The translations under genes were made by a program, and so were the position numbers. Below, piece by piece: positions 40,887 to 49,316 of a DNA stretch of 56,814 bases. Within the stretch, counting starts at the first letter, position 1; every line of letters begins with the position of its first letter. The stretch lies in assembly GCA_964638635.1 (NCBI GenBank), contig CAZXAQ010000018.1, positions 1 through 56,814 on the forward strand. The letters run 5' to 3'. Under the pieces are notes generated by a model that saw nothing but the letters and a program-made list of their open reading frames with translations, did not search any database and was not told the origin of the DNA. This stretch comes from SZUA-430 sp964638635. Lineage in GTDB: Bacteria > Pseudomonadota > Alphaproteobacteria > Micropepsales > Micropepsaceae.

Positions 40887-41897
40887 CTACCGCGCGTAGA
40901 TTCGCACCTCGTTGGCCTGAGCGTTCGAATTGAACGCGGTCAGCAAGCGGATCTTCGCGGGCTCGACGCCGAGGGTGGAGAGCGTGTTTGCCACTTCTTG
41001 CGCGCGGGCTGTGGCTTCGGGGCTCACGGTGCGGCCGGCGGCGATGCCGACGATGTCGAAGGCGGCGGCGGGGTTGCGGCGCTTCGCGGCGGAGACCGCT
41101 TGGGCGAGCGCGTCGCGGTAGCTCACGTTCGCGCGGTCGAATTTGATGGTCACGAACGCGGGCTGCGACAGCAGGGCGGCGCTGGCCGAGCCCGGTGCGC
41201 CGGTCGTGCCGACGCCGGCCACCGTTGTCGTCGGGCCGGGGCTGATCGTTGCCAGGCCCGCGCGTTCCTTCGCCAGGAACGCCGACTGCAGAGCCCATTC
41301 GTTCGAGATTTCGTTGACGAGGCGGTCGAGTTGGTTCGCGGTCGCGCTGATTTCGCCGCGCAGCGTGTTCAGCTGGTTCTGGTCGGCCTCGTTCGCGTCT
41401 TTGATCGCGGCGCTGTCGTTCATCAGCTTGTTCGCTTCGGCGGCGCCTTTCGCGAAGACGCGCATTTCGCCGTCGAGCGCGGTGGTGCCGGCGTTCAGAC
41501 GCTCGAGGGCTGCTTGCGCCTTTTGCTGTGTGGCGGCAGGGTTCGTGCTCGCCGTCAACTCGCTCTTCGCGATGCGGTAGAGCGCGCCGTCGCTCGCCAG
41601 ACGCTGGCGGATTTCGGAGAGGCTGGCGTTGCGGGCCGAGATTTCGCCCTGGATCGCGATCAGGCGGTTCCTGAGTTCGGCGATGCGTTCGCCTTGCGGC
41701 GTGCCGGACGACGCCGCGGGCACGACGGGCACGGGCGTGAAGAACGAGGTGCCGGCTTGCGGCAGGCTGACCGTGCCGGAGGAGGCGACCGGGCTCGGCG
41801 GCTTCTCCGGGAACAACGTGCCCGTCATCGTGGAGCAGGCGGCGAGCGTGAAGGTCAGGCTCAGGGCGGTGAGCCCTTTGGCTTTGGTCGGCAGCAT
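40887..41897 (-). CDS. Lipoprotein with coiled coil and OmpA-like C-terminus
   Basis: This 336-residue lipoprotein has the lipobox LAAC (FTLAACSTM, Cys ~22). A Pro/Ser linker (~30-65) is followed by a long helical region (~70-215) with heptad-like Leu/Ala spacing, and an OmpA-like domain near the C-terminus (~245-336: KFDRANVSYRDALAQAVSAA ... ARAQEVANTLSTLGVEPAKI). OmpA-like domains bind peptidoglycan. The canonical NxxLSxxRA block is degenerate. Probably an outer-membrane/wall tether. Its ATG is at 41897. Confidence 0.75.
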   Translation of the reverse strand: MLPTKAKGLTALSLTFTLAACSTMTGTLFPEKPPSPVASSGTVSLPQAGTSFFTPVPVVPAASSGTPQGERIAELRNRLIAIQGEISARNASLSEIRQRLASDGALYRIAKSELTASTNPAATQQKAQAALERLNAGTTALDGEMRVFAKGAAEANKLMNDSAAIKDANEADQNQLNTLRGEISATANQLDRLVNEISNEWALQSAFLAKERAGLATISPGPTTTVAGVGTTGAPGSASAALLSQPAFVTIKFDRANVSYRDALAQAVSAAKRRNPAAAFDIVGIAAGRTVSPEATARAQEVANTLSTLGVEPAKIRLLTAFNSNAQANEVRIYAR

Positions 41898-42141
41898 TGG
41901 TTTCGTTATCCCTCCGCCTTCGCTCTTCGAGCGACGGCGCGACAAGCCGCGACAATACGGAAGGCAGGCGTGAGTGCAATCCTGGCGCGTCCAAGAAAGG
42001 CGCGGTTTCGCCCGCGACGATCCGTCAGTCCCTTAAGCTTTCATCCCTTGCGTGCGGTGCGGCAAAGACTTAAGTTCCGCGCCTTCTTGGGCAGGCCAAG
42101 GCCCTCGCAGTCGCGGCCTTGGCGACAGACGCGCCCATTGG

Positions 42142-42218
42142 GCACCCGTAGCTCAGCTGGATAGAGCACCAGACTACGAATCTGGGGGTCAGAGGTTCGA
42201 ATCCTTTCGGGTGCGCCA
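42142..42218 (+). tRNA. tRNA-Arg (anticodon ACG)
   Basis: This is a 77-nt cloverleaf: acceptor GCACCCG pairs with CGGGTGC, D arm GCTCAGCTGGATAGAGC, anticodon stem CCAGA/TCTGG around CTACGAA (ACG, read as ICG), T arm with TTCGAAT, and an encoded CCA end. No tRNA neighbours. Confidence 0.97.
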
Positions 42219-42257
42219 TTCCGGGATGAAACTGTGAGCGTCGGCAACGCTGCCGCG

Positions 42258-42521
42258 CTACGTGCCCGGATAGTCGGCGCCCCACCACTCCGAGCCCGAC
42301 GGCTTCTCGGCGTATTGCTCGCAGGTGAACTCGGCTAGGTCTTCGTCGCCCGGTAATGTGGCCTGGCAGGCATCGACCGTTTCGAAGGGACCCGCGATCA
42401 GGCGAAAGCCGCCCGGCGAGGATTCGCGCTGATACCAGCCCGGACCCGACCACACCGGCACTTCGGCTGCGGCGGCTGTGAGTGCGCCTAACAGTGACAT
42501 GACGAACAAGAGTTGACGCAT
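42258..42521 (-). CDS. Small secreted hypothetical protein
   Basis: This 87-residue protein has a clear signal peptide (LLFVMSLLGALTAAAA). The mature part (~70 residues) has two cysteines (DACQATLP, FTCEQY) that could form a disulfide and several Trp residues (VWSGPGWYQ, EWWGADYPG). No family is recognised. It is placed at the ATG 42521; an upstream ATG would add nine Arg-rich residues. Confidence 0.6.
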   Translation of the reverse strand: MRQLLFVMSLLGALTAAAAEVPVWSGPGWYQRESSPGGFRLIAGPFETVDACQATLPGDEDLAEFTCEQYAEKPSGSEWWGADYPGT

Positions 42522-42659
42522 CCGGCGCCTCCGCGATCTTCGATTCACATTCTGGCATGCTCGGCGGTTGGCTCAAATAGCGTGTCCGATCCCTTCTGTC
42601 GGGCCCGGAAATACGGCGACAGTTTATTGCGTTCCAGGTACCACCTTCGACCTTTGGCA

Positions 42660-42806
42660 CTAACGCTTCTGCCGCCGCAGCTTGGGCCACGTCTGCGCCC
42701 ATTCCGGGGCTTCGCGGCGCGCCTCGCGCGCGACGATCGCGAACAGACGGGCGCGATTCGGATCGGCGAGCTTCGGTGCTTTCACGCGGGCAGGGGTGTG
42801 GGTCAT
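42660..42806 (-). CDS. Possible small basic protein
   Basis: This is a 48-residue reading frame (MTHTPARVKAPKLADPNRAR ...), basic, with no recognisable domain. A longer in-frame start exists but would overlap the divergent gene. It may not be a real gene. Confidence 0.3.
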   Translation of the reverse strand: MTHTPARVKAPKLADPNRARLFAIVAREARREAPEWAQTWPKLRRQKR

Positions 42807-42876
42807 AACGAGCTCGCACGATTGGGACCGCTTGGGGTCGCCGCTATGATATGCAATTCCGCGAACGGAGACCGCA

Positions 42877-43572
42877 TTGTCGAAGCCGCACCTCATGTCA
42901 TTCGCTACCTCGATTTGGATCGCGGACGGGGAGACCGTTTCCGTCGCCGGGTTCCGGTATCCGACGCGCATGGCGGTGATGCGGCTTGGCGATGGCGGGT
43001 TGTTTGTTTGGTCGCCGGTGGCGCTCAGCGACGCGTTGCGGGTTGCGGTAGACGGGCTCGGGGCTGTTCGGTTTATTGCGGCGCCGAATACGCTGCACGA
43101 TTTGTATGTGGGGGTGTGGGCCTCGGCTTATCCGGACGCGCGCGTGTTTGCGGCGCCGGGGTTGGCGGCGCGGCGCGGCGACCTTCGCATCGACGGTGAG
43201 CTTGGCGATGTGCCGGACGCCGCTTGGGCGGGCGAGATCGATCAGGTGTTGATGCGCACGGCGCTGACCACGGAGGCGGTGTTCTTCCACCGCGCGAGCG
43301 GTACGGTGTTGTTCACGGATTTGCTGCAGCAGTTTCCGCCGGGCTGGTTCAAAGGCTGGCGTGCGGTCGTGGCGCGGCTCGACCGCATGATCGGGGCTGA
43401 GCCCGCCGTGCCGCAGAAGTTTCGCCTGGCGTTCACCGACCGCAAGGCGGCGCGTGCCGCGCTTTCGCGCGTTCTCGCTTGGCCTGCGGAGCGCGTGTTG
43501 ATGGCGCACGGCGCGCCGGTGACGGCGGAAGCACGCGCGCTTCTCGCGCGGGCTTTTGCTTGGCTCAGATGA
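42877..43572 (+). CDS. DUF4336-like (metallo-beta-lactamase-fold) protein
   Basis: This is a 231-residue protein. The course FRYPTRMAVMRLGDGGLFVWSP, then FIAAPNTLHDLYVGVWASAYPDARVFAAPG, then a late Thr-Asp pair LFTDLLQQFPPGW and VLMAHGAPV, resembles DUF4336 proteins, a degenerate metallo-beta-lactamase fold (each stretch read separately). Most of the usual HxHxDH metal ligands are absent. The TTG start at 42877 is favoured by ACGGAG six bases upstream; ATG 42895 is an alternative. Confidence 0.72.
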   Translation: MSKPHLMSFATSIWIADGETVSVAGFRYPTRMAVMRLGDGGLFVWSPVALSDALRVAVDGLGAVRFIAAPNTLHDLYVGVWASAYPDARVFAAPGLAARRGDLRIDGELGDVPDAAWAGEIDQVLMRTALTTEAVFFHRASGTVLFTDLLQQFPPGWFKGWRAVVARLDRMIGAEPAVPQKFRLAFTDRKAARAALSRVLAWPAERVLMAHGAPVTAEARALLARAFAWLR

Positions 43573-43587
43573 CCAGCGTGCGTTTGT

Positions 43588-44466
43588 TCAAGGGCGGCCG
43601 GCGTGCGCGGCGTCTACGGTGGCGACCAGCACCTTGCCCTTCGGCTCGTGTCCCGCTTCGTGGGGCAGGGAGCTTGGGGCGGTGAGCATGAAGAGGGTTT
43701 TGCCGTCGTCGCCGCCGAGCATGCAGGCGTAGCAGGGTTGTTCGGTTTCGATCACCTCGAGCACTTTGCCGCCTTGGGCGACGCGGTAGCATTCGGGCGC
43801 CAAGGGGTTTGCGACCCAGATCGCGCCTTCAGCGTCCAGGCAGATGCCGTCCGGGATGCGCGGCCAGAGGCTTGCCCATTCGCGGCGATTCGAGAGCGTG
43901 CCGGTTGCGCCGATGTCGAAGGCGGTGAGGCAGCCGCCGAGGCTTTCGCCGATGATCAACGTTTTTCCGTCGGGTGTGATGACTGTTCCGTTCGGGAAGT
44001 GCATGTCGGTGGCGGCGACGCTTGTCGTGCCGTCGGGCTGCACGAGCGCGAGCTTCGCGGTCACGTGATCGGCGATGACGCTTTCGGCGCCGCGTTTCGC
44101 CAGTTCCGTGTCGAGGTCGAAGCCGAAATTGCCGACATAGGCGCGGCCCGCGGCGTCGACCACCATGTCGTTGCAATACCAGGTCGCGATCGCGTTGAGG
44201 TCCGCGTGCACGCTCATTTGGCCGGCGGGCGTGCGGCGAAGCAGCTGGCGCTTTTCCATCGAGACGATCAGCATGTCGCCGTTCGGCATCCAGCCCAAAC
44301 CCGATGGACGGTCGTCGAGCTTGAACTCGGTGCGCATATCGCCTTTGAGCGAGACCGACTTCACGGCGTGGGCGAAGAAATCAGAGAACCACAGGCGCCC
44401 GTCATGCCAGCGCGGGCCTTCGCCGAAGTAGATGCCGGTGCAGAGGGTGCGGGTTTGGCGGGGCAT
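43588..44466 (-). CDS. SMP-30/gluconolactonase/LRE family protein
   Basis: This is a 292-residue six-bladed beta-propeller lactonase. Metal-site residues are recognisable: GEGPRWHDGRLWFSD (Glu), CNDMVVDAAGRAYVG (Asn/Asp) and PDGICLDAEGAIWVA (Asp). Such enzymes hydrolyse sugar or other lactones. No sugar operon is next to it, so the substrate is open. The stop lies 15 bases from the convergent DUF4336 gene. Confidence 0.88.
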   Translation of the reverse strand: MPRQTRTLCTGIYFGEGPRWHDGRLWFSDFFAHAVKSVSLKGDMRTEFKLDDRPSGLGWMPNGDMLIVSMEKRQLLRRTPAGQMSVHADLNAIATWYCNDMVVDAAGRAYVGNFGFDLDTELAKRGAESVIADHVTAKLALVQPDGTTSVAATDMHFPNGTVITPDGKTLIIGESLGGCLTAFDIGATGTLSNRREWASLWPRIPDGICLDAEGAIWVANPLAPECYRVAQGGKVLEVIETEQPCYACMLGGDDGKTLFMLTAPSSLPHEAGHEPKGKVLVATVDAAHAGRP

Positions 44467-44502
44467 GGCGTGTCTCCGTGGTTGGCGTTTCGTGGATGGT
44501 GG

Positions 44503-45345
44503 TTAGTGTTTCTTCGTGCTTTCGAAGTGCGTGCGCCAGCGGGCGAATTCGGCTTCGCGTTTGGCGATGGCGGCTTTGCCTTTCGGGTCGCCTTTGACGA
44601 AGCGGCGGTACGGTTTGCCGATGAGTTCGATGTAGGTTTCGTCGCCCATCGTGACGGTGCGGGTTGGGGTGAATGCCTCGCACTCGGTCTTTTTCAAGCA
44701 GGCCGCCAGTTCGGCAAAGGTCTCGACCGGAAAGTTGTTGGCGACCTTCAGGCGCTTCAGCCACGTCATCGCGGCAAGCGGGGAAATGTCGTCGCCGTTC
44801 ACTTGCGCGAACAGCGAAAGTTCTTCGAGCTTCTTCAACTGCCCTACCGGCGCGATGCTTGTGACCGTTTGAGTCGAAGTGGCGCCGCCGCAAATGTAGA
44901 GGAAGTTGAGGTTGGCGAGTTTGCCCACGGGTGAGAACTCGGTCACGCGCTTCAGGTCGCCGAGCGTGAGCACGCGCAGCGCCGTTAGTTTGGCGAGCCA
45001 AGCCAGTGTCTCGACCTTAGGCGCCCATTCGAAGGTCAGGATTTCGAGCTTCGATAGTTGGCCGAGCGGTGCTGCGTTCGCGCCGCGAAAGCCGAACACG
45101 CGCAATTCCGTGAGGTCCTTCAGCGTGCGGATCAGGTCGAGCTGTTCTTGCGAAATTTCGCGAACCTGCAGGCGGCGGAGCGCTTTCATGCTCTGCAGGC
45201 GATCGAACGCGGCGGTTTTGCCGGTAAGGAAGAGCGCTTCCGCGTTTGCGTTCGCTTGCGTCAGGTCGCCTACGGCGCGTCCGAAACCGGGTCCAGCGTT
45301 GTAAAGCCAGTCGTGCCAGGATTGATCTTTGGGCTTGGCGCGCAA
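44503..45345 (-). CDS. Leucine-rich-repeat-like hypothetical protein
   Basis: This is a 280-residue protein with irregular leucine-rich repeats (~50-215), for example LRRLQVREIS, LTELRVFGFRGANAAPLGQL, LTALRVLTLGDL, LKKLEELSLFAQ, LKRLKVANN. Spacing is 21-24 residues. The last ~65 residues are basic and Trp/Glu-rich. It has no signal peptide, so it is probably cytoplasmic. The only plausible start is a TTG (complement of 45343-45345) without a good ribosome site. Function unknown. Confidence 0.65.
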   Translation of the reverse strand: MRAKPKDQSWHDWLYNAGPGFGRAVGDLTQANANAEALFLTGKTAAFDRLQSMKALRRLQVREISQEQLDLIRTLKDLTELRVFGFRGANAAPLGQLSKLEILTFEWAPKVETLAWLAKLTALRVLTLGDLKRVTEFSPVGKLANLNFLYICGGATSTQTVTSIAPVGQLKKLEELSLFAQVNGDDISPLAAMTWLKRLKVANNFPVETFAELAACLKKTECEAFTPTRTVTMGDETYIELIGKPYRRFVKGDPKGKAAIAKREAEFARWRTHFESTKKH

Positions 45346-45370
45346 GTTGGGTATCCGTTTTTTGTTGGTG

Positions 45371-45973
45371 TTAGGGCAGTGCGCCTTTGCGGAGGCCTTC
45401 GAGGAATGTCGTCACGGTGAGGTCGGCGATCTTCGCTGGTTTGGCGGCGCCAGCGGGATCAAGCCAGGTGTGCATCCAGTTGATCATGCCGAAATAGAGC
45501 ATGGTGGCGGGGCGTTTCAGCGCCGGTTGGCGGGCGAGATCAGGGCGCAGCGCGGTCAGGATTGCTTCGACGATGTCGAGCAGGCGGCGTTGGATGCCGA
45601 CGATCGTCTTGCGGCGCGCGGCGGGGAGGTGGCGCAGTTCGTTGACCAGAACGCGCTGGTTTGCGGCGGCGTTCAGGTAGAGCGCCATGAAGCGGTGCGT
45701 GAGTTGGCGCAGCTTTTCCTCGGGCGCGCGTCTTGTCTTGGCGATGTCTTCGGCGGCGTCGAGCAGGGCCTTCACATGGTCGTGCATCGCGTCGAACAAA
45801 ATGTCTTCCTTCGATGCGTAGTAGTGATAGAGCAGCGACTTCGAGGTGCCGCAGGCTTTTGCCACTTCGCTGATCGAGGTGCCGTGGAAGCCCTGTTCGG
45901 CGAAGAGCGCCGCTGCTTTCGCGACGATTTCGCCGCGGCGGTCCTCGTAATCCTCAGCCTGTGTGCGCGCCAT
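45371..45973 (-). CDS. TetR/AcrR family regulator (PaaR-like)
   Basis: This is a 200-residue repressor. The N-terminal HTH is intact (IVAKAAALFAEQGFHGTSIS, then VAKACGTSKSLLYHYYASKE). The opening pattern MARTQAEDY and the LLYHYYASKEDILFDAMHDH block resemble PaaR-type regulators of phenylacetate genes in Proteobacteria. It is divergent from the E1 gene, with a palindrome-like site between them that recurs before paaA. A phenylacetyl-CoA-type effector is inferred, not shown. Transcription continues toward the LRR-like gene. Confidence 0.87.
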   Translation of the reverse strand: MARTQAEDYEDRRGEIVAKAAALFAEQGFHGTSISEVAKACGTSKSLLYHYYASKEDILFDAMHDHVKALLDAAEDIAKTRRAPEEKLRQLTHRFMALYLNAAANQRVLVNELRHLPAARRKTIVGIQRRLLDIVEAILTALRPDLARQPALKRPATMLYFGMINWMHTWLDPAGAAKPAKIADLTVTTFLEGLRKGALP

Positions 45974-45998
45974 CGTGGCGCACTATAGCGGTTGAAAA

Positions 45999-46020
45999 TT
46001 GACCGTCCATTCGGTTTATT
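45999..46020. promoter_or_regulatory. Putative TetR operator in the TetR-E1 intergenic region
   Basis: The site reads TTGACCG, two bases, C, two bases, TCG, one base, TTTATT. The inner part is ACCG-N6-CGGT (ACCGTCCATTCGGT). Seventeen of 22 bases match the site at 56367-56388 upstream of paaA. Location between the TetR gene and the divergent E1 gene suits autoregulation plus control of the catabolic genes. Confidence 0.6.
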
Positions 46021-46066
46021 AATCGGGCTCCCTTGAACCCGCTCCACCACCTAAGAAAGTTCTTCG

Positions 46067-48151
46067 ATGTCCGTCGCGATGCCGAAGCGCGCAGGCGCAT
46101 CCGAAAACCGCATCGACCGCGACGTCGATTGGCGGCGCGTGGCGTGGCTGACGCACGCGTCGCGGGCGCTCGACGAACTCGAAGAAACGAAGCTCGTGCC
46201 GGAGCGTAAGATCTTCTATCAGTTCTCCGCGCGGGGGCACGATGTGGCGCAGGTGTTGCTCGGGCTCTCGCTCACGCACAGCCAAGACGCGATTTGCGGG
46301 TACTATCGTTCGCGGCCGATTTTGCTGGCGCTCGGCGTTCCGATGGCGGATGCGCTGGGCTCGTCGATGGCGCGGGCGGGCGGGTACTCGGACGGGCGCG
46401 ATATCGGGGCGGTGTTCAACTATCCGAATGCGAATGGCGCGTCGGCGTTGCCGATGTGCGGCGGTGTGGGCGCGCAGTACACGCCGACGGCCGGGTGGGC
46501 GCAAGCGCTCGAGTATCGGCGGACAGTGTTGAAGGATCGCGCGTGTGATGGCGCGATTGCGGTTGCGCTCGGCGGCGACGGGTCGGTCGCGACGAATGGG
46601 TTTTGGGCGGCGCTGAATATGGCGGCAGTGCTGCAGCTGCCGATGCTGTTCTATATCGAAGATAACGGTTACGGCATTTCGGTGCCGGGGTCGCTGCAGA
46701 CGCCGGGCGGCGATATCGCGGCGAATTTGAAGTCGTTCAAGCAGCTTGCGGTGATCGCGGGGGACGGTACGGATCCGGCGGAAGCGGGCGCGCTGATCAA
46801 GGACGCGGTGGGCCATGTGCGCGCGCGGCGCGGGCCGGCACTGCTGCGGCTCACCGTGCCGCGGCTTGAGGGGCATTCGTTTCAGGATACGCAGACGTAC
46901 AAGCCGGCGGATGTGATCGCCGCTGAGAAGGCGCGCGATCCGCTGCCGAAACTGCGCGAGCATTTGGTGCCTGCGGTTTGCGATGCTGCGGAGTGGGAGC
47001 GCATCGGCACCGATGCGCGCGCTGCGGTCGAAAGGGCGCGGCGCGAGGCTGAGGCGCGGCCGGTCGCGGATCTCGCGCGCACGGCGCGGCACGTGTTCTT
47101 CGAAGGCGAGATGCAGGCGAAGGGCGGGCAAGCGACGCAGGGCTATGTGTCTCCGCGATCGATCGACGTGCCGATGGCTGAGGGCCAACGCATCAATATG
47201 GTGACGGCGATCCGGCGGACGCTGGAGCACGAACTCACCGTCAATCCGCGCGTCGTCGTGTTCGGCGAAGACGTGGGGCCAAAGGGCGGCGTGCATGCGG
47301 TGACGCTCGGCCTGCAGGAGAAGTTTGGGGTTGAACGCGTGTTCGACACGTCGCTGTCTGAGGAAGGGATCATCGGGCGCGCGGTCGGCATGTCGCTTTG
47401 CGGGTTGATGCCGGTGCCGGAGATTCAGTTTCGCAAGTATGCTGATCCGGCGACGGAGCAGATCAACGATTGCGGGACAATGCGCTGGCGCACGAACAAC
47501 CGGTTCGCGGCGCCGATGGTCGTGCGCATGCCGATCGGCTTCTTCAAGTGCGGCGATCCGTGGCACAGCCAGACGAACGAGGTGCAGTTCGTGCATGCGC
47601 CCGGGTGGAAGGTGGCGGTGCCGTCGAATGCGGAGGATGCGGTTGGGTTGTTGCGCGCGGCGCTGCGCGGGAACGATCCGGTGATGTTCTTCGAGCATCG
47701 CGCGATGCTGGATGCGCCCAGCGCGCGGCGGCCTTACCCGGGCGACGATTTCGCGCTGCCGTTCGGCGTGGCGCGGGTCGTGCGCGCGGGTGACGATCTG
47801 ACCATCGTTACGTGGGGCGCGATGGTGGAACGCTGCGAAGAGGCGGCGGCGGGGCATTCAATCGAGATCATCGATCTGCGCACCTTGGTGCCGTGGGATC
47901 GCGAGGCGGTCGTCGCTTCGGTCAAGCGCACGCGGCGGTGTTTGATCGTGCATGAGGACTTGATCACGGCCGGCTTCGGGGCGGAGATCGCGGCGGTGGT
48001 TGCGGAGAATGCGTTCCTCGATCTCGATGCGCCGATCTCGCGGCTCGCGATGCCCGACATCCCGAGCCCGCACAATCCGGCGCTCATGGAGTGGGCGCTG
48101 CCGTCGGTCGAGGGCATTCGCGCCAAGATCGAAGCGCTGGTGGGGTTCTGA
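46067..48151 (+). CDS. Fused alpha/beta E1 subunit of a 2-oxoacid dehydrogenase complex
   Basis: This 694-residue thiamine diphosphate enzyme has the alpha part at ~1-340 and the beta part at ~365-694 in one chain; most BCKDH/PDH E1s are two proteins. Alpha-domain features include FYQFSARGHDVAQV and the ThDP motif GDGSVATNGFWAALNMAA ... IEDN. The beta domain has VVVFGEDVGPKGGVH, FDTSLSEEGIIGRAVGMSL and HEDLITAGFGAEIAA. It decarboxylates a 2-oxoacid and transfers the acyl group to E2. The TGA overlaps the E2 ATG. The adjacent aromatic aminotransferase and paa genes suggest phenylpyruvate-type substrates. Branched-chain 2-oxoacids are the alternative. Confidence 0.88.
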   Translation: MSVAMPKRAGASENRIDRDVDWRRVAWLTHASRALDELEETKLVPERKIFYQFSARGHDVAQVLLGLSLTHSQDAICGYYRSRPILLALGVPMADALGSSMARAGGYSDGRDIGAVFNYPNANGASALPMCGGVGAQYTPTAGWAQALEYRRTVLKDRACDGAIAVALGGDGSVATNGFWAALNMAAVLQLPMLFYIEDNGYGISVPGSLQTPGGDIAANLKSFKQLAVIAGDGTDPAEAGALIKDAVGHVRARRGPALLRLTVPRLEGHSFQDTQTYKPADVIAAEKARDPLPKLREHLVPAVCDAAEWERIGTDARAAVERARREAEARPVADLARTARHVFFEGEMQAKGGQATQGYVSPRSIDVPMAEGQRINMVTAIRRTLEHELTVNPRVVVFGEDVGPKGGVHAVTLGLQEKFGVERVFDTSLSEEGIIGRAVGMSLCGLMPVPEIQFRKYADPATEQINDCGTMRWRTNNRFAAPMVVRMPIGFFKCGDPWHSQTNEVQFVHAPGWKVAVPSNAEDAVGLLRAALRGNDPVMFFEHRAMLDAPSARRPYPGDDFALPFGVARVVRAGDDLTIVTWGAMVERCEEAAAGHSIEIIDLRTLVPWDREAVVASVKRTRRCLIVHEDLITAGFGAEIAAVVAENAFLDLDAPISRLAMPDIPSPHNPALMEWALPSVEGIRAKIEALVGF

Positions 48152-49305
48152 TGGCCGTCGATATCGTTGTTCCCGCCGAGCAGGAAGGCACGACGGCGGT
48201 CGTCAAGAACTGGCTGAAGAAGGTCGGCGAAGCGGTGCGCGTCAACGACCCGGTCGTCGAAATCGAGACCGACAAGGTTGCTGTTGAGATTGCGGCGACG
48301 GCGGACGGGGTGCTTTCGGAGATTTTGCTCGACAGCGGTGCGGAGGTGGAGCCGGGTACGGTGCTTGGACGGATCGCTGGCGGGGTTGCGGCGCGCGCCG
48401 AGACGAAGCGCGAGGCGCCGGTTTCGCGTGTGGCGGCGACGCCGGCGCGTGCTCAGAACGATCAGCTGCCGCCGGGGATTCGCCGGATGCTTGCGGAGCA
48501 TGGGCTTGAGGCTGGCGCCGTGCCGGTCAGGGGCGAGCGGTTGACGCGGGAAGACATTCAGGTGTTCGTCGATGCGCGGGCCGCTGCCGCATCGGGACCG
48601 GCGCCCGCGGGTGTTACGCGGGTGCCGCACGATTCGATGCGCAAACGCATTGCCGAGCATCTGTCGCAGTCGGTGCGCGTAGCGCCGCATGTGACGGCTG
48701 TGTTCGAGGCCGATTTCTCCGCCATCATCGCGCACCGCAATGCCCACAAGGCCTCGTTCGAGAAAGCGGGCGCCAACCTCACGTTCACGGCGTATTTCGT
48801 GGCCGCGTGTGTCGCGGCGATGAAGGTGGCGCCGGCGGTGAACGGACGCTGGTTTGATGACCGCATCGAGATTTACGACGATGTGAACATCGGGATCGGG
48901 ACGGCCCTAGGCGAAAAGGGGCTGATCGTTCCGGTTATTCACAAGGCGCAGAATTTGCGGTTGCTCGATATCGCGAAGTCGCTGACCGATCTCACCGAAC
49001 GGGCGCGTGCGGGTAAGCTTTCGCCGGCGGACGTGCGCGACGGGACATTTTCGATCTCCAACCACGGCGTCTCCGGTTCGCTTATTGCGTCGCCGATCAT
49101 CATCAATCAGCCGCAGTCGGCGATCTTGGGTGTGGGCAAGCTTGAGAAGCGTGCAGTGGTGCGTAGCGTCGGCGGAACTGATAAGATCGAGATACGTCCG
49201 ATGGCCTATGTTTCCCTCACGATCGATCATCGCGTGATCGACGCATTCCAAACGAATGCGTGGCTGACGCGGTTCGTCGAAACGTTGGAGACTTGGGGCC
49301 CTTAA
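48151..49305 (+). CDS. Dihydrolipoamide acyltransferase (E2)
   Basis: This is a 384-residue E2. The lipoyl domain (~1-78) has the swinging-arm Lys in EIETDKVAVEIAA. A peripheral subunit-binding domain follows (~105-142, PPGIRRMLAEHGLEAGAV ... LTREDIQVFV), then the catalytic domain (~160-384) ending in the active site IDHRVIDAFQTNAWL. The usual DHRxxDG has Ala for Gly. It transfers the acyl group to CoA. No E3 gene is adjacent, so a general lipoamide dehydrogenase elsewhere must serve. Confidence 0.92.
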   Translation: MAVDIVVPAEQEGTTAVVKNWLKKVGEAVRVNDPVVEIETDKVAVEIAATADGVLSEILLDSGAEVEPGTVLGRIAGGVAARAETKREAPVSRVAATPARAQNDQLPPGIRRMLAEHGLEAGAVPVRGERLTREDIQVFVDARAAAASGPAPAGVTRVPHDSMRKRIAEHLSQSVRVAPHVTAVFEADFSAIIAHRNAHKASFEKAGANLTFTAYFVAACVAAMKVAPAVNGRWFDDRIEIYDDVNIGIGTALGEKGLIVPVIHKAQNLRLLDIAKSLTDLTERARAGKLSPADVRDGTFSISNHGVSGSLIASPIIINQPQSAILGVGKLEKRAVVRSVGGTDKIEIRPMAYVSLTIDHRVIDAFQTNAWLTRFVETLETWGP

Positions 49306-49316
49306 GGAGCCCAAAG

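Noticed and set aside
42052..42237. Small plus-strand protein at 42.1 kb
   Set aside because: It runs through the tRNA-Arg gene.
46019..47857. 612-codon minus-strand open frame over the E1 gene
   Set aside because: Arg-rich shadow of the E1 coding strand with no recognisable motif.
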